Assembly: GCA_946040795.1 (NCBI GenBank)
Contig: CAMGCK010000001.1
Location: 1-64,000 of the forward strand
Reading direction: 5' to 3'
DNA from: an uncultured Lachnospiraceae bacterium
Lineage (GTDB): Bacteria; Bacillota; Clostridia; Lachnospirales; Lachnospiraceae
DNA length: 64,000 bases
Shown: piece after piece, positions 26,299 to 35,845 of the stretch
How the letters are laid out: every line of letters begins with the position of its first letter
Numbering within the stretch: the first letter of the stretch is position 1
Notes under the pieces: generated by a model
Seen by the model: only the letters and a program-made list of their open reading frames with translations
The model's database searches: none
Told to the model about the DNA's origin: nothing
Program-made: the position numbers and the translations under genes

Positions 26299-27642
26299 AT
26301 GGATCTGTTTGATCTGATGCAGGAGACTTCTTCAAAAAAGGAGTCTCCTCTTGCGTCCAGGCTGAGACCCAAAAAACTGGATGAGATCGTGGGACAGAAG
26401 CATATTCTGTCTCCGAACAGCCTGCTGTACCGTGCAATCAAGGCGGACAAGCTGAGTTCGCTGATTTTTTACGGCCCTCCGGGAACCGGAAAGACCACTA
26501 TTGCCAAGGTCATTGCCAACACCACCAGCGCGGAATTTCTGCAGATGAACGCGACCATGGCCGGTAAAAAGGACATGGAAGAGGCCACGGAAAAGGCCAA
26601 ACAGAACCAGCGGATGTTCGGGAAAAGGACGATCCTGTTCATCGATGAGATCCATCGTTTCAATAAATCCCAGCAGGATTATCTGCTGCCTTTTGTGGAG
26701 GACGGCACGGTCGTTCTGATCGGGGCAACCACGGAAAACCCGTATTTTGAAGTCAACGGGGCACTTCTTTCACGCTCCGTCATTTTTGAACTGAAGCCGC
26801 TCACTAAGGACGATGTACGTGAGCTCATCCATCGCGCGGTGACGGACTCGGAAAACGGAATGGGAGCCTTTAAGGCTGTTATGACCGATGAGGCCGTGGA
26901 CTTTATTGCCGACATGGCAAACGGCGACGCAAGAAGCGCGCTGAATGCTGTGGAACTGGGCATCCTGACCACGGACCGGAGTGCGGACGGAATAATCCAC
27001 TTTGATATTTCTGTTGCGCAGGAATGCATTCAGAAACGGGTCTTAAAATATGACAAGGACGGAGATCAGCATTATGATACGATCTCCGCATTTATAAAGA
27101 GCATGCGCGGGTCGGACCCGGATGCAGCGGTCTATTATCTGGCGCGGATGCTGACCGCGGGGGAGGATATCAAGTTCATTGCCCGCCGCATCATGATCTG
27201 CGCGGCAGAGGATGTGGGCATCGCGGATCCGCAGGCACTGGTTGTGGCTACGGCGGCATCGCAGGCCATTGAACGCATCGGCATGCCGGAAGCGCAGCTC
27301 ATTCTTTCCGAAGCAGCCATCTATGTGGCCACGGCGCCCAAGTCCAATGCCTGCACAACGGCCATTGAGAGTGCCATGGGCGCAGTGCAGCGCACCAAGG
27401 TGGAAACGCTTCCCAATCATCTGAAGGACGCGCATTATAAGGCGGCGTCCAAACTGGGACATGGTGTGGATTACAAATACGCGCATCTGTATCCCAATCA
27501 TTATGTGGAGCAGCAATATCTGCCGGATGAACTTCTGGGTTCCCGGTTTTATTACCCCACAGCGAACGGACACGAACAGGAGGTCCGGGACTGGTTTGAA
27601 TTCATAAGACCGGGATACACCCGGGAGGAGGAAAAATCATGA
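26299..27642 (+). CDS. rarA: Replication-associated recombination protein A (AAA+ ATPase, RarA/MgsA)
   Basis: A 447-residue AAA+ ATPase related to clamp loaders that acts at stalled forks. It has Walker [15 protein letters not shown], Walker [11 protein letters not shown], sensor 1 [12 protein letters not shown] and the sensor 2 region in the lid ([12 protein letters not shown]), then the C-terminal MgsA tetramerisation domain (about 260-447) ending in [12 protein letters not shown]. Two nucleotides separate it from the Crh-like gene. It overlaps the next gene by 4 bp. Confidence 0.96.
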   Translation: MDLFDLMQETSSKKESPLASRLRPKKLDEIVGQKHILSPNSLLYRAIKADKLSSLIFYGPPGTGKTTIAKVIANTTSAEFLQMNATMAGKKDMEEATEKAKQNQRMFGKRTILFIDEIHRFNKSQQDYLLPFVEDGTVVLIGATTENPYFEVNGALLSRSVIFELKPLTKDDVRELIHRAVTDSENGMGAFKAVMTDEAVDFIADMANGDARSALNAVELGILTTDRSADGIIHFDISVAQECIQKRVLKYDKDGDQHYDTISAFIKSMRGSDPDAAVYYLARMLTAGEDIKFIARRIMICAAEDVGIADPQALVVATAASQAIERIGMPEAQLILSEAAIYVATAPKSNACTTAIESAMGAVQRTKVETLPNHLKDAHYKAASKLGHGVDYKYAHLYPNHYVEQQYLPDELLGSRFYYPTANGHEQEVRDWFEFIRPGYTREEEKS

Positions 27643-29435
27643 ACAGTGACAGACTGACTGCGTTAAGAGGCCTCATGATGGAGCGTGAGATCGACATCTA
27701 TGTCATTCCCACTGCGGATTTTCATGAGTCTGAGTACGTAGGCGAATACTTCAAAGCACGGAAATACATGACCGGCTTTACCGGTTCAGCCGGTGTGGCT
27801 GTCGTGACGATGAAGAATGCCGGGCTCTGGACGGACGGCCGTTATTTTATTCAGGCGGAGCGTCAGCTGGAGGGCAGCGGATTTGATCTTTACCGCATGG
27901 CTGAACCCGGGGTTCCCACCGTGGATGAATTCATTGAAGCAAGTCTTCCGGAAAACGGTGTGATCGGCTTTGACGGCCGCGTGATCAATGCCGCATGGGG
28001 ACTGCGTCTGCAGAAGATCGCTGAGAAGGCCGGCGGCCGCGTTTATGCGTCCGAGGATCTGGTGGATATCATCTGGGAGGATCGTCCGGCGCTTTCAGCA
28101 GAAGCTGCCTGGATCTTAAAAGAGGAATATGCCGGTGAAAGCTGCGCGTCCAAACTGGAGCGTGTGCGCGAAGTCATGAAGAAGGAAAAGGCCAATGTTC
28201 TGATCATGACCTCCCTCGATGACATTGCCTGGCTTCTGAATATCCGCGGAAACGACGCTGTTCATTTCCCCATCGTCCTTTCATACCTTGTCATGACGCT
28301 GAAGGGCTGCATTTTATATGTTCAACCGCAGGCACTGGACAATGAAATGAAGGAATATCTGGCTGCGAATCATGTATCCGTGGCGGATTATGAAGACATC
28401 TACATGATGGCTGACCGCATGGCAGAAAAGTCTATGGGCCGCGTCATGATGGATGTGAGCCGCGTGAACTACCGTATTTACCGTTCCGTGGTCAAGGGAA
28501 GCGAGATCGTGAATCGTCCGAATCCCACCGTTCTCATGAAGTCCATCAAGAATCCGGTGGAAGCGGACAATATCATCCGCGCGCACATCAAGGACGGCGT
28601 GGCCATGACCAAGTGGATCTGCTGGCTGAAGAAGAATGTGGCGTCCGGTGAACTGACCGAGGCCACGGCTGCAGATAAGCTGGAAGATTTCCGATGCGAG
28701 CAGGAAGGCTTCCTGGATGTCAGCTTTGATACCATTGCCGCATATCAGGAAAACGGTGCCATGATGCACTACAAGGCCGAGCCGGAGACGGCAGCGGTCA
28801 TCAAGCCGGAAGGCTTCTTCCTGGTGGACTCCGGCGGACATTACATGGAAGGTTCAACGGATATCACCCGTACCATCGTGGTGGGTCCGATCACCGATAA
28901 GCAGAAGGAACTCTTTACCGTTGTCCTTCGTTCCTGCCTGAATCTGGCAGCTGCCAAGTTCCTGTACGGCTGTACCGGTCAGAATCTGGACATTCTGTCC
29001 CGCGGACCGCTGTGGGAGCTGGGACTTGATTATCGCTGCGGCACCGGCCACGGCGTGGGTTATCTTCTGAATATTCACGAAGCCCCCAACGGCTTCCGCT
29101 GGCGTCATGTTCCGGAGCGGAATGATAGCGCGGTTCTGGAAGAAGGCATGATCACCACCGATGAGCCCGGCGTATACTTAGAGGGTGAGTTCGGTATCCG
29201 TACGGAGAACGAGCTTCTCTGCCGGAAGTCCGAAAAGACCGAGTATGGTCAGTACATGGAATTCCAGACCATCACATTCTGCCCCATCGATCTGGAGGCG
29301 GTGGACCGCGAGGCCATGACCAAGAAGGAACGCAAGCTGCTGAATGATTACCACAAGATGGTACGGGAAGTAATTTCTCCGTACCTGACAGAAGAGGAGC
29401 GTTTATGGCTCCGCTATGAAACAAGGGAGATCTGA
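27639..29435 (+). CDS. Xaa-Pro aminopeptidase (M24B), long form
   Basis: A 598-residue aminopeptidase P of the long, eukaryote-like type with two creatinase N-terminal domains (about 1-150 and 160-310), an M24 pita-bread domain (about 315-540) and a C-terminal extension. The dimetal ligands are all present: Asp397, Asp408, His471, Glu509 and Glu523. It releases an N-terminal residue preceding proline. Cytoplasmic, no signal peptide. Overlaps rarA by ATGA. It forms a peptidase pair with the M18 enzyme that follows, probably for recycling peptides. Confidence 0.94.
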   Translation: MNSDRLTALRGLMMEREIDIYVIPTADFHESEYVGEYFKARKYMTGFTGSAGVAVVTMKNAGLWTDGRYFIQAERQLEGSGFDLYRMAEPGVPTVDEFIEASLPENGVIGFDGRVINAAWGLRLQKIAEKAGGRVYASEDLVDIIWEDRPALSAEAAWILKEEYAGESCASKLERVREVMKKEKANVLIMTSLDDIAWLLNIRGNDAVHFPIVLSYLVMTLKGCILYVQPQALDNEMKEYLAANHVSVADYEDIYMMADRMAEKSMGRVMMDVSRVNYRIYRSVVKGSEIVNRPNPTVLMKSIKNPVEADNIIRAHIKDGVAMTKWICWLKKNVASGELTEATAADKLEDFRCEQEGFLDVSFDTIAAYQENGAMMHYKAEPETAAVIKPEGFFLVDSGGHYMEGSTDITRTIVVGPITDKQKELFTVVLRSCLNLAAAKFLYGCTGQNLDILSRGPLWELGLDYRCGTGHGVGYLLNIHEAPNGFRWRHVPERNDSAVLEEGMITTDEPGVYLEGEFGIRTENELLCRKSEKTEYGQYMEFQTITFCPIDLEAVDREAMTKKERKLLNDYHKMVREVISPYLTEEERLWLRYETREI

Positions 29436-29436
29436 C

Positions 29437-30816
29437 ATGGAAAAGAAAAATGCATGGCTCGGATATGACGAGACTGAACTGAAGAAACTGAACGAACTGA
29501 ACGAAGAGTACAAGCATTACATTTCCTTCGGCAAGACGGAAAGAAGAGCGGTGGCTGAAGCGGTCCGCCTTGCTGAAGAAGCAGGCTATGTGAATCTTGA
29601 GAAGCTGATCGCAGACGGCACTCCGGTTAAAGCCGGCGATAAGATCTACGCTGTGGGCATGAAGAAGACCCTGGCCCTGTTCACCATCGGTGAAGAGCCC
29701 ATGGAAAAGGGCATGAACATCCTTGGTGCACATGTAGACTCTCCGCGTATGGATATCAAACAGGTTCCGCTTTATGAGGATCATGAATTTGCATATCTGG
29801 ATACCCATTATTACGGCGGTATAAAGAAATATCAGTGGGTCACCATTCCGCTTGCGCTGTATGGCGTGATCGTGAAGAAGGACGGTACGGTAGTCGATGT
29901 GGAGATCGGCGACCGCGACGAGGACCCGATTCTCGGCATCACTGATCTTCTGATCCATCTTTCTGCGGATCAGATGCAGAAGAAGGCCAGTGTGGTCATC
30001 GAGGGCGAGGATCTGAACCTGATGATCGGTTCTAAGCCGCTGGAAGGTGAGGAAAAGGATGCTGTCAAGGCACAGATGCTGAAGTTCTTCAAGGAAGAGT
30101 ACGATGTGGAAGAGGATGATTTCCTGTCCGCTGAGCTTGAAGTTGTACCGGCCGGCAAGGCGCGTGACTTTGGTCTGGATCGCTCCATGGTTGCAGGCTA
30201 CGGCCAGGATGACCGTGTATGCGCGTTCACCTCTCTGAAAGGCTTTCTGGATGCAGGGGTCTGCAAGAGAACTTCCGTATGTCTGTTAACGGATAAGGAA
30301 GAAGTCGGTTCCATCGGCGCTACCGGCGCGCAGTCCATGTTCTTTGAGAATGCGGTTGCGGAAATCATGAATCTGATGGGCATCGATTCCAACCTGGCAG
30401 TTCGTCGCTGTCTGCAGCACTGCCGCATGCTTTCATCGGATGTCGGCGCTGCTTTTGATCCGAACTTTGCAGGTGTGAATGAAGCAAAGAACACCGCATA
30501 CTTCGGTTACGGCGTACTGTTCATGAAGTTTACCGGCCGCGGCGGCAAGTCCGGCTCCAACGATGCCAATGCGGAATATTTTGCAGATGTTCGCCGTATC
30601 ATGGATGATAACGGTGTCCGTTTCCAGACCGCAGAACTGGGCCGTGTGGACCAGGGCGGCGGCGGAACCATCGCTTACATTTCCGCGAAGTACGGTATGG
30701 AAGTGCTGGATGCAGGCGTTCCGGTCCTGTCTATGCACGCTCCGTGGGAGATCTGCTCCAAGTCCGATATTTACGAAGCAAAGAAGGCTTACGAGGCGTT
30801 CCTGAAGGAAGCCTGA
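29437..30816 (+). CDS. M18-family aminopeptidase
   Basis: A 459-residue zinc aminopeptidase I/aspartyl aminopeptidase homologue. Metal and catalytic motifs are GAHVDSPRMD (His99, Asp101), DKEEVGS (Glu288/Glu289), the FGYGVLFMKFTGRGGKSGSNDAN block and the C-terminal His434 in MHAPWE. Members form large dodecamers that remove N-terminal, often acidic, residues. The start at 29437 has agggag upstream; an in-frame ATG inside the preceding gene is less likely. It lies one nucleotide after the Xaa-Pro aminopeptidase. Confidence 0.94.
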   Translation: MEKKNAWLGYDETELKKLNELNEEYKHYISFGKTERRAVAEAVRLAEEAGYVNLEKLIADGTPVKAGDKIYAVGMKKTLALFTIGEEPMEKGMNILGAHVDSPRMDIKQVPLYEDHEFAYLDTHYYGGIKKYQWVTIPLALYGVIVKKDGTVVDVEIGDRDEDPILGITDLLIHLSADQMQKKASVVIEGEDLNLMIGSKPLEGEEKDAVKAQMLKFFKEEYDVEEDDFLSAELEVVPAGKARDFGLDRSMVAGYGQDDRVCAFTSLKGFLDAGVCKRTSVCLLTDKEEVGSIGATGAQSMFFENAVAEIMNLMGIDSNLAVRRCLQHCRMLSSDVGAAFDPNFAGVNEAKNTAYFGYGVLFMKFTGRGGKSGSNDANAEYFADVRRIMDDNGVRFQTAELGRVDQGGGGTIAYISAKYGMEVLDAGVPVLSMHAPWEICSKSDIYEAKKAYEAFLKEA

Positions 30817-30840
30817 GCCTGATCAGAAACCATGCAGTAT

Positions 30841-30864
30841 CAGCCGGGGGATCTCCTCCGGCTG
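30841..30864 (+). other. Small hairpin in the M18-maf gap
   Basis: cagccgg (30841-30847) pairs exactly with ccggctg (30858-30864) across a 10-nt loop. No T-run follows. It lies just upstream of the maf ribosome binding site and may modulate maf translation. Confidence 0.35.
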
Positions 30865-30891
30865 TTGCGGCAGATGGGGAAAGAGATCAAT

Positions 30892-31461
30892 ATGGAAAAA
30901 CTGATACTTGCGTCCGGTTCCCCCAGAAGAAAAGAACTGCTGGAAAATGCCGGATATGAATTTGAGATCATTGTCAGCCATTGTGAGGAAAATTACACAT
31001 CGGTCAAGCCGTATGACGTGGTCAGTGAGCTGGCACTTCTGAAGGCACGGGATGTAGCGGCCAAGATGACGGAAGATTGTCTGGTCATCGGTGCCGATAC
31101 CATTGTGGCAGTGGACGATATGATCCTCGGAAAGCCCGCGGATGAAGAAGACGCGGTGCGGATGATCGCCTCCTTCCAGGGAAGAGCCCATCAGGTCTAT
31201 ACCGGTTTGGCGCTGGTACGCGTGAAGGACGGAAAGACAGAAGAAAAGATTTTTTATGAATGCACGGATGTTCATGTGGTCCCGATGACGGAAGTACAGA
31301 TCCGGGACTATGTGGCGACCGGCGAATGCATGGACGCGGCCGGATCCTATAAAATTCAGGGTGGATTCGGAAAGTACATCGATCGTTTTGAAGGCGACCG
31401 GGATAACATCATCGGATTTCCGGTGGCACGATTTGAGAAAGAACTGCAGGCATTTACGTGA
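30892..31461 (+). CDS. maf: Maf-family nucleotide pyrophosphatase
   Basis: A 189-residue house-cleaning dTTP/UTP-type pyrophosphatase linked to septum control in Bacillus. Motifs are the start LILASGSPRRKELL, GADTIVAVD and the GSYKIQGG near the C-terminus. The start at 30892 places the conserved N-terminus at residue 2-3 and has aaagaga upstream; an in-frame ATG at 30832 would add 20 unconserved residues across a hairpin. The stop overlaps the next gene's GTG. Confidence 0.93.
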   Translation: MEKLILASGSPRRKELLENAGYEFEIIVSHCEENYTSVKPYDVVSELALLKARDVAAKMTEDCLVIGADTIVAVDDMILGKPADEEDAVRMIASFQGRAHQVYTGLALVRVKDGKTEEKIFYECTDVHVVPMTEVQIRDYVATGECMDAAGSYKIQGGFGKYIDRFEGDRDNIIGFPVARFEKELQAFT

Positions 31462-32339
31462 TTACGACAACAGAGACCGAAGTTTGGGAAGCGCTTCCCG
31501 AAATCGGCAGGAATTTTCATAAGTTTGACCGTGGCAGGCTGTTTCTCATTGCCGGTTCGGAAGGGATGGCCGGCGCGGCGATCATGGCCGGAAGAGCGGC
31601 ACTCCGAAGCGGTGTGGGGTTCCTGGATATTGCCATGCCGAAGAGCATTTATCCGATCGTGACGGCTGCCATTCCGGAAGCCGTGTGCAGTGTGTACGAT
31701 CCCGAGGATACCGTACAGATGCGGCAGGTGCTGGCGGATGGAATCCGGAAATCGAGAGCGGTGGCCGTCGGATGCGGTCTTGGCATGCTTCGGGAACGGG
31801 TGTGCCCCATCGTGCTGGAATACTGCGACAAGCCGCTCCTCATGGACGCGGACGGCTTGAATTATCTGGCGGAGACCTTTGTGGAAACGGAAAGTATAAA
31901 AACCGGTGATCTTATACTGACGCCGCACAGCGGGGAGATGGGAAGACTCATCGGCCGGACCGGTCGGGAAGTGGAAGCGGACCGTATGGATGCGGCGCTT
32001 GAAGCAGCTGCACGGTATCATGCAGCGGTGCTGCTCAAGGGGCCGGAGACACTGATTGTAAAAGAAGGGCGTGAAGCGCATGTGAATTCCACCGGAAACC
32101 CGGGAATGGCACGGGCCGGCTCCGGAGATACGCTGACCGGGATCATCGGCGCGCTGATGGCGCAGGGAGAGGACGGCTTTACGGCAGCCTGGTCCGGCGC
32201 GTATATTCACGGTATGGCGGGAGACCTTGCAAAAGCGCGTTTTTCCGAGCGGTGTATGCTGCCGAGCGATATGGCGGAAATGCTGCCGGAAGTCTTTATA
32301 TCATTGGAATCCCGTGCGACAGAGTGCGGCAAGCTCTGA
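31458..32339 (+). CDS. nnrD: ADP-dependent NAD(P)H-hydrate dehydratase
   Basis: A 293-residue ribokinase-fold enzyme repairing hydrated NADH/NADPH. Conserved blocks are FLIAGSEGMAGAA, the GCGLG segment, LLKGPETLI and NPGMARAGSGDTLTG with the catalytic Asp. Many bacteria fuse this domain to the NnrE epimerase; no epimerase domain is present here. The start codon is GTG at 31458, overlapping the maf stop. Last gene of the long ylxM-to-nnrD run. Confidence 0.92.
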   Translation: MITTTETEVWEALPEIGRNFHKFDRGRLFLIAGSEGMAGAAIMAGRAALRSGVGFLDIAMPKSIYPIVTAAIPEAVCSVYDPEDTVQMRQVLADGIRKSRAVAVGCGLGMLRERVCPIVLEYCDKPLLMDADGLNYLAETFVETESIKTGDLILTPHSGEMGRLIGRTGREVEADRMDAALEAAARYHAAVLLKGPETLIVKEGREAHVNSTGNPGMARAGSGDTLTGIIGALMAQGEDGFTAAWSGAYIHGMAGDLAKARFSERCMLPSDMAEMLPEVFISLESRATECGKL

Positions 32340-32402
32340 AAGACGAATCACCGCTCACCGGCATTAAAACATATAATATTTAAGATCATGAAGGGAGACA
32401 CG

Positions 32403-34091
32403 ATGAAACACACTTATAAGTATGATCATTATTATCTTTACAGCGAGATTGAAGAGATCCTTAAGACGTGGATCGCAAAGTGCCCATCCTACACGAAGTT
32501 AGAGACCATCGGCACCACATATGAAGGCCGGAATATTTATGTCATGGCCGTCACCGATACCCGCACCGGCGACTTTTCGGAAAAGCCGGCATTCTACACA
32601 GAAGGTAATATCCACGCAGGTGAAGTAACGGGCTCCATGTCCGTCATGCTGCTGATGGACACCCTGCTTTCCAACACGGATGACCCGGAGATCGCCAGGC
32701 TCCTTGAAAAGAACACGTTTTACATTCTTCCCCGCGTTTCACCGGATGGCTCCGAGCATTATCTGACCACCCCGGAGACCCTGCGAAGCAGCAAGCGTCC
32801 GTACCCGTTCCTTCAGGAAATGCCGGGCCTTCAGCCCCGCGATCTGGACGGCGACGGCGTGATCCGCACCATGCGTGTGAAGAGCCCCTATGGTATGTGG
32901 AAGGTATCGCCGCTGGACGATCGTCTGATGACAAAGCGCCTTCCGGACGATGTGGACGGCGACTTCTATGATGTTTACACGGAAGGCGAGATCCTGGACT
33001 ATGACGGCCTGACAGTAAAGCCGGCTCCGGCCAAATACAGCTACGATTTCAACAGAAACTACCCGGTCGACTGGAAGCCGGCCTGGGTGCAGCGCGGCGC
33101 AGGCGAGACTTCTCTCTGCAACCCGGAAACGCAGGCCAACGCGAAGTTCCTGATGGCGCACAAGGATCAGCTGTGCTGCTGCATCGACATGCACACACAC
33201 GGCGGCCTGGTGCTGTACACTCCGGGGTCTCAATCTGCGAAAAATGCAGATCCGGAGGACATTAAGCTTTATAAGACCATCGGCCTCATGGGCGCGGAAG
33301 AGACCGGCTACCCGCTGTTAAACGTATATGATGATTTCAGCCCGCAGTCCGATCCCGCAACCTACGGCGGTTTTGATGATTTCTGTCATTTCATCATCGG
33401 TATTCCGGCGTTTACCATCGAGTGCTGGGACATCGAGGCGCGTTCCGGCATTGAGCGCTCCATTCCACCCAAGGAAAACATGTCCGAGGAAGAACGCAGA
33501 GAGAATGAATATAAGATGCTAAAGTGGATCGATGCAAACCTGCCGGAAGGCGAAGGCTTCATGCCCTGGACTGCGTTTGAGCATCCGCAGCTTGGAACCG
33601 TTGAGATCGGCGGTATCAATGTGAAGTTCATTTATCAGAATCCGCCCAAATCCTTCCTGGAAGAGGACATTACAAAGCATGTGAACTTCATGCTGCGCGC
33701 AGTCAAGGCGTTCCCGCGTGTTATCGTTGAAAAAGCAGAAGCGGAGAAACTGGCGGACGGCCTGTACCGTGTCAGTGCAGTCATCGGAAACCGCGGCTTC
33801 CTGCCGTCCTATGTATTCAATCAGGCGCTGAAGGACGAACGCATGCCGGAAATGACAGCGGCTCTGACGGGTGCTGAGGTCGTGGAGGGCGGAGAAGAAG
33901 TGAAGTTCGGCCATCTGGCGGGCTACGGCAATCAGTCCATGATGACATGGGGCTTCCCGGCAACTACCGTTCACACAAAGCCGATGGAAAAGAAGATCAC
34001 CTGGATCGTACGAGGCAAAGCAGGCAGCAAGCTGACGATTACCGTTACCGGCGATCGTACCGGTGTGACAAAGGCGGAGATCACGCTGTAA
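32403..34091 (+). CDS. M14 zinc carboxypeptidase
   Basis: A 562-residue metallocarboxypeptidase. Zinc ligands are His71 and Glu74 in NIHAGE and a His in DMHTHG (264/266); the catalytic Glu340 is in FTIECWD. Insertions in the M14 domain and a beta-sandwich-like C-terminal region (about 425-562) are typical of the large clostridial form. There is no signal peptide, so it should act on internal peptides. The start at 32403 follows gggaga. A TATAAT at 32372-32377 could be its -10, but the -35 is poor. It follows the peptidase-containing operon with a 63-nt gap. Confidence 0.88.
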   Translation: MKHTYKYDHYYLYSEIEEILKTWIAKCPSYTKLETIGTTYEGRNIYVMAVTDTRTGDFSEKPAFYTEGNIHAGEVTGSMSVMLLMDTLLSNTDDPEIARLLEKNTFYILPRVSPDGSEHYLTTPETLRSSKRPYPFLQEMPGLQPRDLDGDGVIRTMRVKSPYGMWKVSPLDDRLMTKRLPDDVDGDFYDVYTEGEILDYDGLTVKPAPAKYSYDFNRNYPVDWKPAWVQRGAGETSLCNPETQANAKFLMAHKDQLCCCIDMHTHGGLVLYTPGSQSAKNADPEDIKLYKTIGLMGAEETGYPLLNVYDDFSPQSDPATYGGFDDFCHFIIGIPAFTIECWDIEARSGIERSIPPKENMSEEERRENEYKMLKWIDANLPEGEGFMPWTAFEHPQLGTVEIGGINVKFIYQNPPKSFLEEDITKHVNFMLRAVKAFPRVIVEKAEAEKLADGLYRVSAVIGNRGFLPSYVFNQALKDERMPEMTAALTGAEVVEGGEEVKFGHLAGYGNQSMMTWGFPATTVHTKPMEKKITWIVRGKAGSKLTITVTGDRTGVTKAEITL

Positions 34092-34228
34092 AGACGCCGT
34101 ATTGAAAAAGAGCGTGCTGCAGCGCTTCTGCTTGGGAATAATGGTTTCATTCATACAGCGGATTGCGGATCTTCAACGAAAATCTGCGTGTTTTCTTTCG
34201 CGGAAACGGAAATTAACCGCAGGGGGAG

Positions 34229-34257
34229 TTGAATTGCAGCGCAATTTAAGGTATTAT
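34229..34257 (+). promoter_or_regulatory. Promoter for the aldo/keto reductase
   Basis: TTGAAT (34229-34234), 17-nt spacer, TATTAT (34252-34257). The predicted leader is about 118 nt and carries two hairpins. The upstream part of the gap (34092-34228) shows nothing else recognisable. Confidence 0.75.
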
Positions 34258-34273
34258 GTCTTTAAATGGTTTT

Positions 34274-34349
34274 CTGTGTCTTCTGTGATGAATCACAATC
34301 AAAGGACACAGCTTACGATCCGGAAATTCTTCGGACAGAAAGTCCGGAA
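34274..34349 (+). other. Two hairpins in the aldo/keto reductase leader
   Basis: Hairpin 1 (34274-34311): ctgtgtc pairs with gacacag, and tgtga with tcaca inside it, across a 4-nt loop. Hairpin 2 (34329-34349) has a cggac/gtccg core and a 5-nt loop. Neither has a T-run. They match no riboswitch class I recognise and could govern mRNA stability or translation. Confidence 0.5.
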
Positions 34350-34381
34350 AGATAACACAAAGTATGGAAGGAAGTTACAAC

Positions 34382-35485
34382 ATGATTTACAACGAGATTC
34401 AGGGTGTTAAGGTTTCTGCGCTTGGCATGGGCAACATGCGTCTCCCGGCAGTTGATCCGAACGTAAAGGGTTCACCGATCGATTATCTGAAGGCTCATGA
34501 AATCATCGATCATGCGCTGGCAAACGGCATCAATTATTTTGATACCGCATATGTGTATACCGGTTCTGAAGAATGCCTCGGCGCATGCATGACGAAGCAT
34601 GACAGAGACAGTTTCTATCTGGCATCCAAGTTCCATATCGGTTCCAATCCGGATTATGAAGCAGTATTTGCAGAGTCTTTAAGAAGACTGCAGACCAATC
34701 GTATTGATTTCTATCTGCTGCACTGCCTGCTTGACAATAATATCGATACTTATCTTGAGAGCGGCGCGATCCCGTACTTTGAGAAGAAGAAGGAAGAGGG
34801 CGCAATCTCTTACCTCGGTTTCTCCAGCCATGCAAGTGTTGACGTTCTGAGACGTTATGCCGATTACCGTAAGTGGGATTTCGCGCAGATCCAGCTGAAC
34901 TACTATGACTGGTGGTACGGCACTGCAAAGGAAGAATATGAAATCCTGACCGAGAGAAATATTCCGATCGTTGTCATGGAGCCGGTCCGCGGCGGCCGTC
35001 TTGCATCTCTGAATCCGGAAGCAGAGGCTGTTCTGAAGGCAGCTCATCCGGACTGGAGCATCTCTTCCTGGGCACTCCGTTTCGTTAAGAGCCTTCCGAA
35101 CGTTAAGGTTATCTTAAGCGGTATGAGCCATATGGATCAGATCAAGGACAACCTGAATACCTTCTCCGTAGAAGAGGGCCTGTCCGATGCTGATATGGCA
35201 ACTTTAAAGGAAGCATGCGATCTGTTCAGAAAGTCCATGCAGGTTCCGTGTACCGGATGCCGTTACTGTACCGAGGGCTGCCCGGTTCAGATCAACATTC
35301 CGGAATACATGAAGGTTTATAATGACTATAAGGTCAATGGTAAGGACGAGCTGAAGAAGGCTGCTGACATCGATACTGAAGGTACGCCGGCAGACTGTGT
35401 AGGCTGCGGCGCTTGTGAAGCTGCATGTCCGCAGAGCATCAAGATTCCGGAAATCATGGCAGAGCTTGCTGAACTGCTGAAATAA
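34382..35485 (+). CDS. Aldo/keto reductase with C-terminal 2[4Fe-4S] ferredoxin domain
   Basis: A 367-residue NAD(P)H-linked reductase. The AKR barrel (about 1-280) carries the tetrad in FDTAYVYTG (Asp, Tyr), LASKFH (Lys) and LLHCL (His). A ferredoxin-like domain (about 285-367) has two clusters, CTGCRYCTEGCP and CVGCGACEAACP. This fusion is common in anaerobes and suggests electron exchange with ferredoxin. The substrate is unknown. The start at 34382 has aaggaag upstream. Monocistronic, with its own promoter and a downstream terminator shared with degV. Confidence 0.94.
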   Translation: MIYNEIQGVKVSALGMGNMRLPAVDPNVKGSPIDYLKAHEIIDHALANGINYFDTAYVYTGSEECLGACMTKHDRDSFYLASKFHIGSNPDYEAVFAESLRRLQTNRIDFYLLHCLLDNNIDTYLESGAIPYFEKKKEEGAISYLGFSSHASVDVLRRYADYRKWDFAQIQLNYYDWWYGTAKEEYEILTERNIPIVVMEPVRGGRLASLNPEAEAVLKAAHPDWSISSWALRFVKSLPNVKVILSGMSHMDQIKDNLNTFSVEEGLSDADMATLKEACDLFRKSMQVPCTGCRYCTEGCPVQINIPEYMKVYNDYKVNGKDELKKAADIDTEGTPADCVGCGACEAACPQSIKIPEIMAELAELLK

Positions 35486-35493
35486 TTGTGCAA

Positions 35494-35522
35494 GTGGGGC
35501 AGAGAGTGCGAAGTTTCCCCAC
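35494..35522 (+). other. Hairpin after the aldo/keto reductase stop
   Basis: gtgggg (35494-35499) pairs with ccccac (35517-35522) across 17 nt. It is the first of three stems in the 360-nt gene-free region 35486-35845. No T-run follows. Confidence 0.4.
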
Positions 35523-35637
35523 GATGGATTGCGTCAGTGATATTCCCATGTGATAACGCTGCGCCTTTCTGTGAATTGTAAGCGGCTTGTTCACTCATAT
35601 CACTGCATTCTCCATTTATGCGTACCGTGAAAAGGGC

Positions 35638-35677
35638 CTCAGGATTCGTTCCTCTGACGGGAGGTACGGATCCTGAG
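35638..35677. other. Three-tier hairpin next to the terminator
   Basis: ctcaggat (35638-35645) pairs exactly with atcctgag (35670-35677). Inside it cgt pairs with acg and cctc with gagg, leaving a 6-nt loop. It sits six nucleotides before the terminator stem and could form the body of a small RNA or stabilise the 3' end of the mRNA. Confidence 0.5.
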
Positions 35678-35683
35678 TAAATA

Positions 35684-35723
35684 AAAAAATACGCTTCACT
35701 TTTAGAAGTGAGGCGTATTTTTT
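35684..35723. terminator. Bidirectional terminator between the aldo/keto reductase and degV
   Basis: A 17-bp stem (35684-35700 with 35707-35723, one G-U) has a 6-nt loop, with A-run and T-run on its flanks. It serves both convergent genes. Confidence 0.9.
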
Positions 35724-35845
35724 ATGTTGTTTAAGCAGCAGAGAATGCGATAAACTGATCTGCGACAAGCAGAAAATTCGTGTCAAGCACGTAGGAATAT
35801 CATTATGCAATCCCACGCGCAGCTGTTTCACCTCTCACGGAAGCA

